A DNA stretch of 64,000 bases from Cohnella rhizoplanae (GTDB lineage: Bacteria > Bacillota > Bacilli > Paenibacillales > Paenibacillaceae), in the NCBI RefSeq assembly GCF_948329515.1, contig NZ_CAOJCN010000004.1, forward strand, positions 62,001 to 126,000, in the 5' to 3' direction. Both the position numbers and the translations under genes were made by a program. Each line of letters starts with the position of its first letter. The stretch's first letter is position 1. Shown in pieces: positions 9,290 to 17,734 of this stretch. Below the pieces are notes generated by a model, which was not told the DNA's origin, did no database searches, and saw only the letters and a program-made list of their open reading frames with translations.

Positions 9290-9340
9290 ATAAAAAAACG
9301 AACGCGGAGCAAAAAGTTCGGCCTGCAGCTCCGCGTTCGT
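9290..9340 (-). terminator. Intrinsic terminator between binding-protein and permease genes
   Basis: On the minus strand, ACGAACGCGGAGC (9340-9328) pairs exactly with GCTCCGCGTTCGT (9310-9298) and is followed by a run of seven T. It sits inside what is otherwise a single operon. Partial termination here would give more binding protein than permease, as is common for ABC importers. Confidence 0.8.
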
Positions 9341-9365
9341 CCTTGTCTTGCCCATCATCCGCGCC

Positions 9366-11117
9366 TTACTTGGATACGGCGACCTGCTCGTTCACCTCGG
9401 CGGTAATCTTCGCGCCGCCCTGGTCGTTCCATTGCTTGACGAAGGCATCGAAATAGTCCGGTTTGGCCTTGCCGTAAATGATCTGCAAGAATGCCTGCTC
9501 CTCCAACGTCGACAGCTGCTCCCACTTCTCGATCATCGTCTTCGTGTTCGCGCCCAGGAAGCCGTTCGGCACGTCCGAGCTCTGCTGCTGGAAGGCGGTC
9601 GCGAATCCCTCTACCGTCAGCGGACCGTTGCTGGCCGCCAGCTTCTGTTCGAAAATATTGTTGCGCGAGCCGGCCGCGACGCGCTGGTAGATGTTCGGTC
9701 CTTCCATGACGTTGGGCGGCGTCGTGCCGGGGGACATCAGCATGTAGCGGCCGAGATCGATCGTCCCTTCGGGCACCGTCCAATCCGGCTTCCCGTCCTT
9801 CATCACGTAGTCGTAGCCCTCGCCCTTGCCCGCGCCGAACGGACACATCTCGTCCTCGAGCGAGCAGCCGTAGAGCGTATCCCAATACTTGAAGACGGCG
9901 TCCAAGTGCTCGAATCCATCGCGGAATACATACGCCGTGTAGGTCGGCGGCGAGGCTTGACGACCTACCTTGCCGTCTACGCCGGACGGAATCGGATACG
10001 GCTTGATCGACAGCTTCTCGTTCTTCTTTTCGGCGTCGGCGATGGCCGTGCCGATCGGCCAGCCGCCGGCCCAGCCTGGGGCGAAGACGACGCCGGCCTT
10101 GCCGGAGGTGAAGTCCGCGATCGCCTTCGTGGCGTCCTGCGTGCCGAAGTCCGTGCTCAGGTAGCCTTTGGACGACCACTCGCTCAATTTGACGAGGCCG
10201 TCCTTCACCACCGGATCGACGGAGCCGTAATGCAGCTGGCCGTCCTCGCCCTTCAGCCAGAAATACGGCTGGTGCTGGCCGAACAGGAACATCGCGTCCG
10301 CCATGTAGTTGGCGGTCGGATGGTGGTACCCGGTGTTGCCGCCGAGCGCCATGCCGTACGTGTCCTTCTTGCCGTTGCCGTCCGGATCCCCGTTCGTGAA
10401 GGCATCGAGCACCGCTTCGTACTCCTCGACGTTGGTCGGCGCCTTCAGGCTCAGCTTGTCGAGCCAGTCCTGCCGGACCCACATGACCGTGTCCCCGACG
10501 AAGCCGTTGGACAGATCGGGCAGTCCGTACATTTTCCCGTTGCGCATGACGGTCGCCATGACCTGCGGGTTTTTGGCGTAAGCCTCCTTGACTCTGGCCG
10601 TCGCGTACTTGTCGAACGCCTCGTCGATCGGCTGGATCTTCCCGGAGGCGACCAGATCCTCGAACAGAGTGCCCGAAGCCGCCAGGACGTCCGGCAGCTG
10701 CTCGCCGCTCGTCATCGCCAGACGCACCTTCGTGCCCAGCGCGTCCGCCTGGTCCGTCACGACCCATTGATACTTGGTGACGATGCCCAGATTGTCCTTG
10801 AACCAGCGCGATACCGGATTGTTCTCCGGCGTGTCCCCGTTGCGCAGCTTATCCGATGCCTTCAGCGCGATCGCGCCGGTGATCGTCACGGGCGGTTCGA
10901 ACTTCGTGCGGTCGTTCGGCTGCGGCTCCGTGGACGTCGACGCCGACGCGCTCGCCTGGCCGGAAGCCTGCGCGCTCGCCGTCGCGGACGGCTGCGGACC
11001 GGATTCGCCCGAGGCTGCCGCAGAAGGCTGGTTGTTGCCGCCGCTGCACCCGGCGATGACGCTCACGGCCAGCATGCTTCCCAGAATGCCGGACCATGCT
11101 TTTGGATATCGTTTCAT
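9366..11117 (-). CDS. Extracellular solute-binding lipoprotein (LplA type)
   Basis: A 583-residue lipid-anchored sugar-binding protein for the two permeases downstream. The signal peptide ends in the lipobox VIAGC with the acylated Cys at 24, followed by a Ser/Ala/Gln-rich linker to about residue 70. The rest is a family 1 binding-protein fold of the large LplA/YtcQ type, with segments such as YGLPDLSNGFVGDTVMWVRQDW and EAVLDAFTNGDPDGNGKKDTYG. GGGGGAGC precedes the ATG. It is the first gene of the operon. The DNA 70-90 bp upstream of the start matches the DNA upstream of the lyase gene, so both probably answer the same regulator. Confidence 0.93.
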   Translation of the reverse strand: MKRYPKAWSGILGSMLAVSVIAGCSGGNNQPSAAASGESGPQPSATASAQASGQASASASTSTEPQPNDRTKFEPPVTITGAIALKASDKLRNGDTPENNPVSRWFKDNLGIVTKYQWVVTDQADALGTKVRLAMTSGEQLPDVLAASGTLFEDLVASGKIQPIDEAFDKYATARVKEAYAKNPQVMATVMRNGKMYGLPDLSNGFVGDTVMWVRQDWLDKLSLKAPTNVEEYEAVLDAFTNGDPDGNGKKDTYGMALGGNTGYHHPTANYMADAMFLFGQHQPYFWLKGEDGQLHYGSVDPVVKDGLVKLSEWSSKGYLSTDFGTQDATKAIADFTSGKAGVVFAPGWAGGWPIGTAIADAEKKNEKLSIKPYPIPSGVDGKVGRQASPPTYTAYVFRDGFEHLDAVFKYWDTLYGCSLEDEMCPFGAGKGEGYDYVMKDGKPDWTVPEGTIDLGRYMLMSPGTTPPNVMEGPNIYQRVAAGSRNNIFEQKLAASNGPLTVEGFATAFQQQSSDVPNGFLGANTKTMIEKWEQLSTLEEQAFLQIIYGKAKPDYFDAFVKQWNDQGGAKITAEVNEQVAVSK

Positions 11118-11152
11118 GGAGCTCCCCCTCGTCTACGACTCTTTCCTTCTTC

Positions 11153-11207
11153 ATTATTCCATCCCGGCCGCGGGATAGGAATGATCGGTATTCAAGTTCA
11201 TGAACAT
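11153..11207 (-). promoter_or_regulatory. Putative YesN operator and -10 of the binding-protein operon
   Basis: ATTCAAGTTCATGAAC (11190-11205, plus strand) and ATGATC (11181-11186) match the sequence upstream of the PL8 gene with the same spacing. A -10-like AATAAT (minus strand, 11158-11153) lies 32 bp closer to the gene. No good -35 is seen, which fits an activator-dependent promoter. Confidence 0.6.
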
Positions 11208-11214
11208 CTCTTAA

Positions 11215-14200
11215 TCAAGTTGCCCGGCTCTCCAGCTGGACGCTGCCGATCTGCGGGTTCCAGGTCTGGGCGGCGGTTAGCGGGTAGACGATCTTCAGAT
11301 ACTGCGTGCCCGCGGGCAGCGTGCCGGTATAATCGACCTTGTTCCAAGCGCCCGTCACGGTTGCTTTAACGGGGGTGAACGCCGTATAAGTCACGTTGTC
11401 CGCAGACACGTAAAATTGGAAGTCGCCCGCGGTCTCGTACGGCCAGAACCAGGCCTTGGCGGCGAATTGCTTCAGATCCATGCCGGCTGCCGCCTTGTAG
11501 ACGACGTATTCGTTCGTATTCGTCTTCCGATGGAGCCGCGAGTTATCTCCGCCGAAGGTCGCCGCATTCGACGAATCGAAAGCCAACTGCGCGCTGTGCG
11601 CGAACGTCTTGGTGAAGTCGTTCATCGTATCGGTCACGTTCGCGACGGTAGGGACAGGGACCGCGCTCTTTAGCTCGACGCTGCCGATCTGCGGATTCCA
11701 CGTATTGGCCGTGCTATGCGCGAACACGATCTTCAAATATTGCGTGCCTGCAGGGAGCGTACCGCTGTAGTCCACTCGGGACCAGTTGCCTGTCGGCGCG
11801 GTCTTGCCCGGCGTAAAGGGAGTATAAGTCGTATTGTCCGACGACGTATAGAACTGGAAGTCGTCGACCGTCTCGTTCGGCCAGAACCAGGTCTTGGTGG
11901 TGAATTGCTTCAGCTCCATGCCCGCAGCCGCCTTGTAGACGACGTATTCGTTCGAGTTGGCCGTCCGGGCCAGCCTGGAGGCGTCTCCTGCGAAGTAGGA
12001 CGCGTTGGACGTGTTAAAAAAGAGATTCGGGCTGTGCGCGTACATGTTGGAATAGTCGTTCATCTCATCCGTGACGGTCGCGTTGGTCACCGTCGGGTCG
12101 GGCGTCGGCGTCGGAAGCGGTACGTTTACCGCGGGATCGTATTGGAATTTGACGTGATGGGTGACGCCGTCTTTGACGCTCGTGTCGACTTCGAACTTGA
12201 TCGTCGGGGTGAGCTGGAGCACCGTGACCGAAGCGTCCTTCGCTACGACGGAGAGGCCAGACTTATGAATCTCGAAAGTCACCTTGTTCTGCAGATGGGT
12301 CGGATCGGATACGCCGACATCGAGCGTTCCGGACTGATCCTTCAGCATGAGCGAGGAAGGATTGGAGGCCCTCAGGAAGCCGAACGTGCTGGGCGCCCAG
12401 AAGTTGGCTCCGATGACGCCGAGGCCCTTCTCCTTGACCGCCTGGGTGTTCGGGTTGTTGACGAGAATCTCCGTATTCGGATTCGCGCTATACGCCGCGG
12501 TCTGCGTGACCGTCTTATTCGGCAGCAACACATAGGCGTACTTCTCGTTCACCGGATTGGCACCGTGGTCGAGCCACAACGTGACGTAATTTTTGGACAG
12601 CGTCGTGTCGGGCCCTCCTGCGTTCAACTGCTTCCAGCTGCCCTCGGATACCGCTCTCGCGCCCTTAATACTCGTCGGCTGCGGGAAGTAGTAGCCGCCC
12701 GCGCCCTCAAGGTAGGCATAAGAAACCCCGCTCATGCTCTCGGACCAGCCCAGCGCAGCGGATCTGGCCGTGCCGTTCACGATCAGCTGTTCGTCGCCCT
12801 TCACCTTGCGCGTCGTGTGGAGCGGATCCAGCACCGGGCCGAGCGCGGACGGCGAATAAATCTGCACCTCCGATACGGCGTCGGCAAGATCGGCGTCGTT
12901 GCCGTGCATGACGAGCTTCACGTACCTGGCGTTCGTATCGGGAAAGTCATAGGCCGTCACCTCGGTCGTCGGCGCCGATTGGTACGGCGTGGCGTACACG
13001 GCATTCCATACCGAATTGTCCTCGGATACTTCGATATCGAACGAATAGCGCCGATCGGTGCCCTGCGGAAATGCGATGCCCGCGTAGCCGACCGGTTTTA
13101 CGCTGCCCAGATCGAGCTTCAGCCACTGCCCGTCGCCGCTCACCGTCCAAGCAGTGCCGATCTTGCCGTCCAGGATGGCCGTCAGATCGGCGGAGCCCAG
13201 GCTGTCTGCGAAGGATTCCGCGTTAAGCGGGGCCACGCTAGCGGGGATGATCAGATTGCCCGCCGAGCACGGCGCGTAGATCTGAACCTCCGTAATGCTG
13301 TTCCAGGGGCCCGAATTGCCGCCGTTCGCGCTGTTGTTGGTATAGCCGTGTCCGATCATGCGCACGTATCTGGCCGTCACGTCGGGGAAGTCGAACACCT
13401 GGATCGAATCGTTAGGGACGACGCTGGAGTTGCCGCTGTAGACGGTCGTCCAAGCGTTCTGATCGGCGGACACCGCGATATCGAAGGTGGTGTATCGCGT
13501 GGCTTGCACATAGAAGCTGATCCCGACATATCCGATCGGCTGCGTCTTGCCCAGGTCGTATTGGATCCACTGGCCGTCGCCGGACGAGGACCAGCGGGTG
13601 CCGAGATTGTTGTCGAACGTATTCTCGGGCACATTGCCGTCGTTTCCGTTGTCTGTAACCGCATATACTTTATGGCGGAGCGGCTCGCTTCCCACCGGCG
13701 CAGCGGCAGGCGCGGCCAGATCGGTGCCTTGCGTCGTTCTCGCTACGTTCAGCATTCGATTTTCAACCGTCGTCTCAACCGTTCTTCCGTCGGTGCTGTT
13801 AATGCCGGCGCCAAGCGCGACGATCTCGTCGTCGAACATGAACCACGACTTCTTGGCCGTCAGCGTGGTTCCGTAGTCTTGATAATCCATGCCGACGGCG
13901 GCGTATTGGCCGAGCAGCTCGGAACCTCCCGCCCACGCCTTCGAACTCAGGTATCCGCCGCCTTCGCCGTCCGTCCGCGTGCGCGTATCGACCGTCGTTC
14001 CCGGCAGCCGGTATTTGTTGACCGTCGGCCAGAAGTTCGAATACTGCTGCAGATCGTCGTTGTACAGGTACGTCATGCCAGCGCCTGTGTACCAGCCCTT
14101 GTAATTCTCGCCGTTCGTGAATTCATAAGTGCCGATCCGGCTCGAGGACATGCTGACGCCGAAGGCGTACCCGGGACGCTGCGTCACGGCTTGGTCCATG

Positions 14201-15426
14201 CCCGCGAATACCTTGGCTCCGGTCAGCTCCCCTCTCGGCACGACGCTTGAGTCCGCCATGATTGCCTTGGCCTGCACGGCAACGCTCAAATCGACGGACC
14301 GGAAAAAGTTGAGCGTAGTGTCGGATTGGATCCAGTATTTGACCATCGCCTTCAAACGCTGGGCATCGGCAGGCGGAGCCGCCTGGGACAAGCGCACGAG
14401 GGCAGCGATGATGTCTCTCCCGATCAAATGGTCGGCCGCGTAGTCTCGCGAAATCTCCCTGCCCCGCGTCATATCCATCATGGCGCCTTTGTAGATGAGC
14501 GGCTCGTAGGAATCGTACACCCACTGGTAAAGGTTCGCGAATCCCGCAGGCGCCCAATCGGAATCTTCAAGCAAGTACAGCACGCTAATCAACTGCTGAA
14601 GCAGACTGGCGCCGTAGCCGCCGTTGTAAGAATAAATATTGTGCTGGATAAAGGAGCCGTCCTCGTAGTATCCATCCCCGCTCGTGACGTAAGCGAAAAG
14701 GGGATTAAGCGCGTCGGAGGCAGCGGTCAGATCGGCATCCGACTTGATCAAGACGGCCCGGAGGCCGACGACCATGCACATCCAGGCGCGGTTGGCGCCG
14801 GTAGACACAAATTGGAACGGCTTGTTCACTCGTGTCGGATCGGGCGAGAAGTACCCGACGGCATTCATGTAATTTTGGATTTGAGACGAAGTAAGATCGT
14901 CGTACATAAGGGTGACGATATCGTTCAGCTGCAGCGGAGTTCCGATCTCCCAATCCCACCAGTTGTCGTACTCGGCCTTGTTCTCGTTATATCGATTCGC
15001 ATACATCCAATTGAGGGCGCCGATGATGTCCGTCTTAAGCGTCTGGTCGCCGTAAAGACTGGATCCGTAGGTGCGGTAGGCCAGCGCCATTCCTCTAAGA
15101 CGGCCATACGTGTTGGTGATATGGGAGGAATTCGTTGTGCTGGCCAGGTCGGACCAAAGGGAGGTTCTTCCCGAAGATTTGTCCATCGATGCCCAGCTCG
15201 TTTGGCTCACTGCATTCAGCTTAAAGGCAATATCCGGGTCTTGCGCGTCGTACCCCGTACCTCCGGTCAGGAAGTCACTCCACTTGGTCCTCATCGCGTC
15301 AAACGCATCCTCCTCCGCATAAACGCTGCGCGCGCCTAACTGCCCGACCAAGCCGAACAATAAAGTCACGACCAACAGCAGCTTGCCGGAAATGCCGAAT
15401 TCGAATGCGGACATCCTTGCCCTCAT
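11215..15426 (-). CDS. Secreted polysaccharide lyase family 8 with inserted discoidin domains and C-terminal tandem modules
   Basis: A 1,403-residue secreted lyase that cleaves a uronic-acid polysaccharide (hyaluronan, chondroitin or xanthan type) by beta-elimination. The ATG at 15426 is chosen because a hydrophobic signal peptide follows at once (about 15-37, ending VYAEE). The (alpha/alpha) toroid holds NWWDWEIGTP (155-164) and the expected catalytic Asn212 (TGANR), His262 (DGSFIQH) and Tyr271 (NGGYG). The central beta-sandwich starts near 430 and is interrupted at about 560-865 by two F5/8 type C (discoidin) domains before resuming at TTRKVKGDEQLIVNG. Two related modules of about 135 residues (about 1118-1255 and 1262-1403) end the protein. 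No SLH or sortase anchor is seen. Substrate is not resolved; no sulfatase lies nearby. Confidence 0.92.
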   Translation of the reverse strand: MRARMSAFEFGISGKLLLVVTLLFGLVGQLGARSVYAEEDAFDAMRTKWSDFLTGGTGYDAQDPDIAFKLNAVSQTSWASMDKSSGRTSLWSDLASTTNSSHITNTYGRLRGMALAYRTYGSSLYGDQTLKTDIIGALNWMYANRYNENKAEYDNWWDWEIGTPLQLNDIVTLMYDDLTSSQIQNYMNAVGYFSPDPTRVNKPFQFVSTGANRAWMCMVVGLRAVLIKSDADLTAASDALNPLFAYVTSGDGYYEDGSFIQHNIYSYNGGYGASLLQQLISVLYLLEDSDWAPAGFANLYQWVYDSYEPLIYKGAMMDMTRGREISRDYAADHLIGRDIIAALVRLSQAAPPADAQRLKAMVKYWIQSDTTLNFFRSVDLSVAVQAKAIMADSSVVPRGELTGAKVFAGMDQAVTQRPGYAFGVSMSSSRIGTYEFTNGENYKGWYTGAGMTYLYNDDLQQYSNFWPTVNKYRLPGTTVDTRTRTDGEGGGYLSSKAWAGGSELLGQYAAVGMDYQDYGTTLTAKKSWFMFDDEIVALGAGINSTDGRTVETTVENRMLNVARTTQGTDLAAPAAAPVGSEPLRHKVYAVTDNGNDGNVPENTFDNNLGTRWSSSGDGQWIQYDLGKTQPIGYVGISFYVQATRYTTFDIAVSADQNAWTTVYSGNSSVVPNDSIQVFDFPDVTARYVRMIGHGYTNNSANGGNSGPWNSITEVQIYAPCSAGNLIIPASVAPLNAESFADSLGSADLTAILDGKIGTAWTVSGDGQWLKLDLGSVKPVGYAGIAFPQGTDRRYSFDIEVSEDNSVWNAVYATPYQSAPTTEVTAYDFPDTNARYVKLVMHGNDADLADAVSEVQIYSPSALGPVLDPLHTTRKVKGDEQLIVNGTARSAALGWSESMSGVSYAYLEGAGGYYFPQPTSIKGARAVSEGSWKQLNAGGPDTTLSKNYVTLWLDHGANPVNEKYAYVLLPNKTVTQTAAYSANPNTEILVNNPNTQAVKEKGLGVIGANFWAPSTFGFLRASNPSSLMLKDQSGTLDVGVSDPTHLQNKVTFEIHKSGLSVVAKDASVTVLQLTPTIKFEVDTSVKDGVTHHVKFQYDPAVNVPLPTPTPDPTVTNATVTDEMNDYSNMYAHSPNLFFNTSNASYFAGDASRLARTANSNEYVVYKAAAGMELKQFTTKTWFWPNETVDDFQFYTSSDNTTYTPFTPGKTAPTGNWSRVDYSGTLPAGTQYLKIVFAHSTANTWNPQIGSVELKSAVPVPTVANVTDTMNDFTKTFAHSAQLAFDSSNAATFGGDNSRLHRKTNTNEYVVYKAAAGMDLKQFAAKAWFWPYETAGDFQFYVSADNVTYTAFTPVKATVTGAWNKVDYTGTLPAGTQYLKIVYPLTAAQTWNPQIGSVQLESRAT

Positions 15427-15463
15427 AAATCCACCGCCCGTCTTTTGAGTTAAATTCGGGCTC

Positions 15464-15520
15464 ATTATCGCACCCGCCGCGAGCGGATGGATATGATCAG
15501 GATTCAAGATCATGAACTTC
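15464..15520 (-). promoter_or_regulatory. Putative YesN operator and -10 of the PL8 gene
   Basis: ATTCAAGATCATGAAC (15502-15517) differs at one base from the element at 11190-11205, and ATGATC lies 9 bp to its left in both. A -10-like GATAAT (minus strand, 15469-15464) lies 33 bp closer to the gene, against 32 bp in the other copy. The similarity extends through the CATTAT and CCG-rich stretch between them. Confidence 0.6.
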
Positions 15521-15699
15521 CGTTAACCTGAATACGCAAAATGCCCCCTCCCGCCCCTGCGAGGGCAATCGGGGGCCGATACTTGAGCCTATGATAACCG
15601 ATAAGTGCCGTGTTTCTAAATAAAAACAATCTCGACCCGCCATGCGCCGAGTGGGCGAGGACCGCCTTCTAGCACCAAGCGAACGACCATCCGCCGAAC

Positions 15700-15740
15700 G
15701 CAAAAACGGGATGAAGCAGATAACCTCTCTGCTTCATCCC
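15700..15740 (-). terminator. Intrinsic terminator of the second importer operon
   Basis: GGGATGAAGCAGA (15708-15720) and TCTGCTTCATCCC (15728-15740) form a perfect 13-bp stem with a 7-nt loop. Five A on its left (15702-15706) give a T run on the minus strand. The repeat array lies between it and the stop codon at 16071. The stretch 15521-15699 holds no gene and no other clear signal. Confidence 0.85.
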
Positions 15741-15754
15741 ATTTTGCTCTCGCC

Positions 15755-16055
15755 TCGCGGGCGTCGCGCTCCCGCCATGTGGCGCTGTACAGCGCCTCTT
15801 CGCCTCGGATAGCGTTGTGCTCCCGCTATGTGGCGCTGTACAGCGCCTCTTCGCCTCGGATGGCGTTGTGCTCCCGCCATGTGGCGCTGTACAGCGCCAC
15901 TTTGCCCGGCTGGCATCGCGCTCCCGCTATGTGACGCTGTACAGCGCCTCTTCGCCTCGGTTGGCGCCGCACTCCGCCATGTGGCGCTGTACAGCGCCTC
16001 TTCGCCTCGGCTGGCGCCGCACCCCCGCCATGTGGCGCTGTACGCACCTCTTCGC
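15755..16055. repeat. Six tandem repeats of 50-51 bp, each centred on a palindrome
   Basis: Six copies with periods of 51, 51, 50, 50 and 51 bp. Each carries the palindrome GGCGCTGTACAGCGCC or a variant, starting at 15781, 15832, 15883, 15933, 15983 and 16034. The third copy extends to a perfect 20-bp palindrome (15881-15900). The fourth has one base changed, and the sixth has lost the right arm. Flanks read CTCCCGCYATGT on the left and TCTTCGCCTCGG on the right. Both strands have open frames through it, but they encode only repeated low-complexity peptides. The array lies between the stop codon of the binding-protein gene and its terminator, so it is probably transcribed as a row of hairpins. 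Confidence 0.9.
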
Positions 16056-16070
16056 CTCGGCTATCTCCCT

Positions 16071-17672
16071 TTAGTTCTTCGCCAGGAACGCGTCGATCTG
16101 ACCTTGCAGCTCGGCCTGAATCTTGGCGATGCCTGCGGACTCCAGCTGCTTGTTGAGATCAGCCAAGCCTTTGTCGATGTCCTTGACCAGGCCGTATTCG
16201 AGCGGGATGCCGTAGCGCAGCATGACGTTGCCGACGTTGGCGATCTCCGTCTTGACCTTGCTGTTGTCGAACACGAAGGTCTCGAGCGGGTAGTGGTAGA
16301 CGCCGGCTTCCCAGCTCTTGACCAGGTCGGACGCTTCCTGCGGGAACGCTTCGTTGTCGCGGTTGAGCGGCGAGTTGAAGCTCCAGTTGGAGAAGCCCGT
16401 GTAATTCGGATTCTTGTCGAGCGCCTTGTACTTGTCGTCGCCGACCGGCTCGTAGTGGACGCCGTTGACGCCGTACATGATCAGGTCGTGCAGCTCTCTG
16501 TCGTTTTGCAGCAGATCGATCGCCATCAGCGCGCGCTCCGGGTTTTTGGAGGTCGCATGCACCGACGTGCCGTTTTGCGTCGAGATGGCCACGGACTTTT
16601 TCTTGCCTTGGTTGATGTCCGCCAGCGCGACTTCGTAGGGCGAATTCTCCTGGCGCATGAGCGCCATCAGCGACCCGAGCGTACCGTTGTTATGCGTGAT
16701 TGAGGCCGTCTTGCCTGCCTTGAAGTCCGCCTGGTGGTCGTTTTTGCTGTTCAGGACGTTTTTGGACCAGGCGTTGTGGTCCGCGAGATCCTTGTAATAC
16801 GTCGCCAATTGCTTGAATTCCGGCGTGTTGTAGACGTTGAACACTTGCCCCTTCTCGTCCGTCAGCTTGAAGGCGAACGGCATATCCAGGTCGAACATGT
16901 TCCATTCGTTCTGCTGCTTGAGCAGCACGCGGTCGAGGTTGTGGAACTTCCAGTCGCCCGTTTCCGGCGTGAACGGCACGATGCCCTTCTCCTTTTCGGC
17001 GATCGTCTTCAAGTAAGTGGCGTACGCTTCCGGACTGTTAATCTCCGGCAGGTTGTACTTTTTGCGCAGGTCTTCGCGGTACAGGATCAGCTTCTCTACG
17101 GATTCTCCGCGGTTCTGCGGCACCATGTACAGCTTGCCGTTGACCTTGGCCTGATCCCAGCTGACCTTGGACATGTTCGCCCATGCTTGCGGCGCATACT
17201 TCGCGAGCATATCGTCCGTGAGCTCGAGGAAGCCGCCCTTCAGCGCCTGGTCGTTGTAGCCCGCCCAGTTGGCCGAGTAGATCAGGTCGAAGTTCTCGTC
17301 CGCGGCCAGCTTCAGCGGATACTTCTGCGCCCAGTCGGACCAGTCGAGGAACTCGCCCTCGATCGTCGCATTGATCTTGTCCTTGAGCTTCTTGTTGATC
17401 TCGGCGAATACCGAATCATAGTCGACCGGCTTCGGTCCGACGAAGATCATCTTGAGCTTCACTTCCTTGGACGTGTCGACGGCCCCCTCGGCCGGCGCGG
17501 AGGCGCTGGCGGACGACGATTGCGACGCGCTCGCCGACGGCTCCGCGCTGCCGGACGGATCGGCGCTTGCGGAGGAACCCGCATTATTGTTGTTGTTGCC
17601 TCCGCACGCGCTCATGATCATGACGAATGCGAATAAGAGCGTGAACGCTGCCCATCTGCTTTTTTTCAACAT
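16071..17672 (-). CDS. Extracellular solute-binding lipoprotein of the second importer
   Basis: A 533-residue sugar-binding lipoprotein. The signal peptide ends MIMSAC with the acylated Cys at 23, followed by an Asn run and a Ser/Ala/Glu linker to about residue 70. The mature part has the large family 1 fold, with WADEN-like segments such as LAADENFDLIYSANWAGYND and the C-terminal motif ALDKNPNYTGFSNWSFN. The ATG at 17672 is preceded by AGGGGGAAG; longer frames upstream would overlap the permease gene. It is the last gene of the operon, 62 bp after the permease, unlike the first importer where the binding protein comes first. Substrate unknown; it may take a different product of the same polymer. 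Confidence 0.92.
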   Translation of the reverse strand: MLKKSRWAAFTLLFAFVMIMSACGGNNNNNAGSSASADPSGSAEPSASASQSSSASASAPAEGAVDTSKEVKLKMIFVGPKPVDYDSVFAEINKKLKDKINATIEGEFLDWSDWAQKYPLKLAADENFDLIYSANWAGYNDQALKGGFLELTDDMLAKYAPQAWANMSKVSWDQAKVNGKLYMVPQNRGESVEKLILYREDLRKKYNLPEINSPEAYATYLKTIAEKEKGIVPFTPETGDWKFHNLDRVLLKQQNEWNMFDLDMPFAFKLTDEKGQVFNVYNTPEFKQLATYYKDLADHNAWSKNVLNSKNDHQADFKAGKTASITHNNGTLGSLMALMRQENSPYEVALADINQGKKKSVAISTQNGTSVHATSKNPERALMAIDLLQNDRELHDLIMYGVNGVHYEPVGDDKYKALDKNPNYTGFSNWSFNSPLNRDNEAFPQEASDLVKSWEAGVYHYPLETFVFDNSKVKTEIANVGNVMLRYGIPLEYGLVKDIDKGLADLNKQLESAGIAKIQAELQGQIDAFLAKN

Positions 17673-17734
17673 GCCATTCTTCCCCCTAATGGTAGTCGTA
17701 TCTTCCTCTATCGATAAACCGGGCTGCCCCGTAT

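Noticed and set aside
9348..11369. 673-residue frame on the plus strand
   Set aside because: Antisense to a clear solute-binding lipoprotein gene; arginine-rich and without recognisable domains, as expected in GC-rich DNA.
11716..14250. 844-residue frame on the plus strand
   Set aside because: Antisense to the PL8 lyase gene, with shadow-type composition and no ribosome binding site.
15826..16047. Small genes across the repeat array on both strands
   Set aside because: The open frames exist only because the repeat has no stop codons; the peptides are copies of the same low-complexity unit.
15755..16055. CRISPR array
   Set aside because: Repeats are joined head to tail with a 50-51 bp period; there are no unique spacers and no cas genes.
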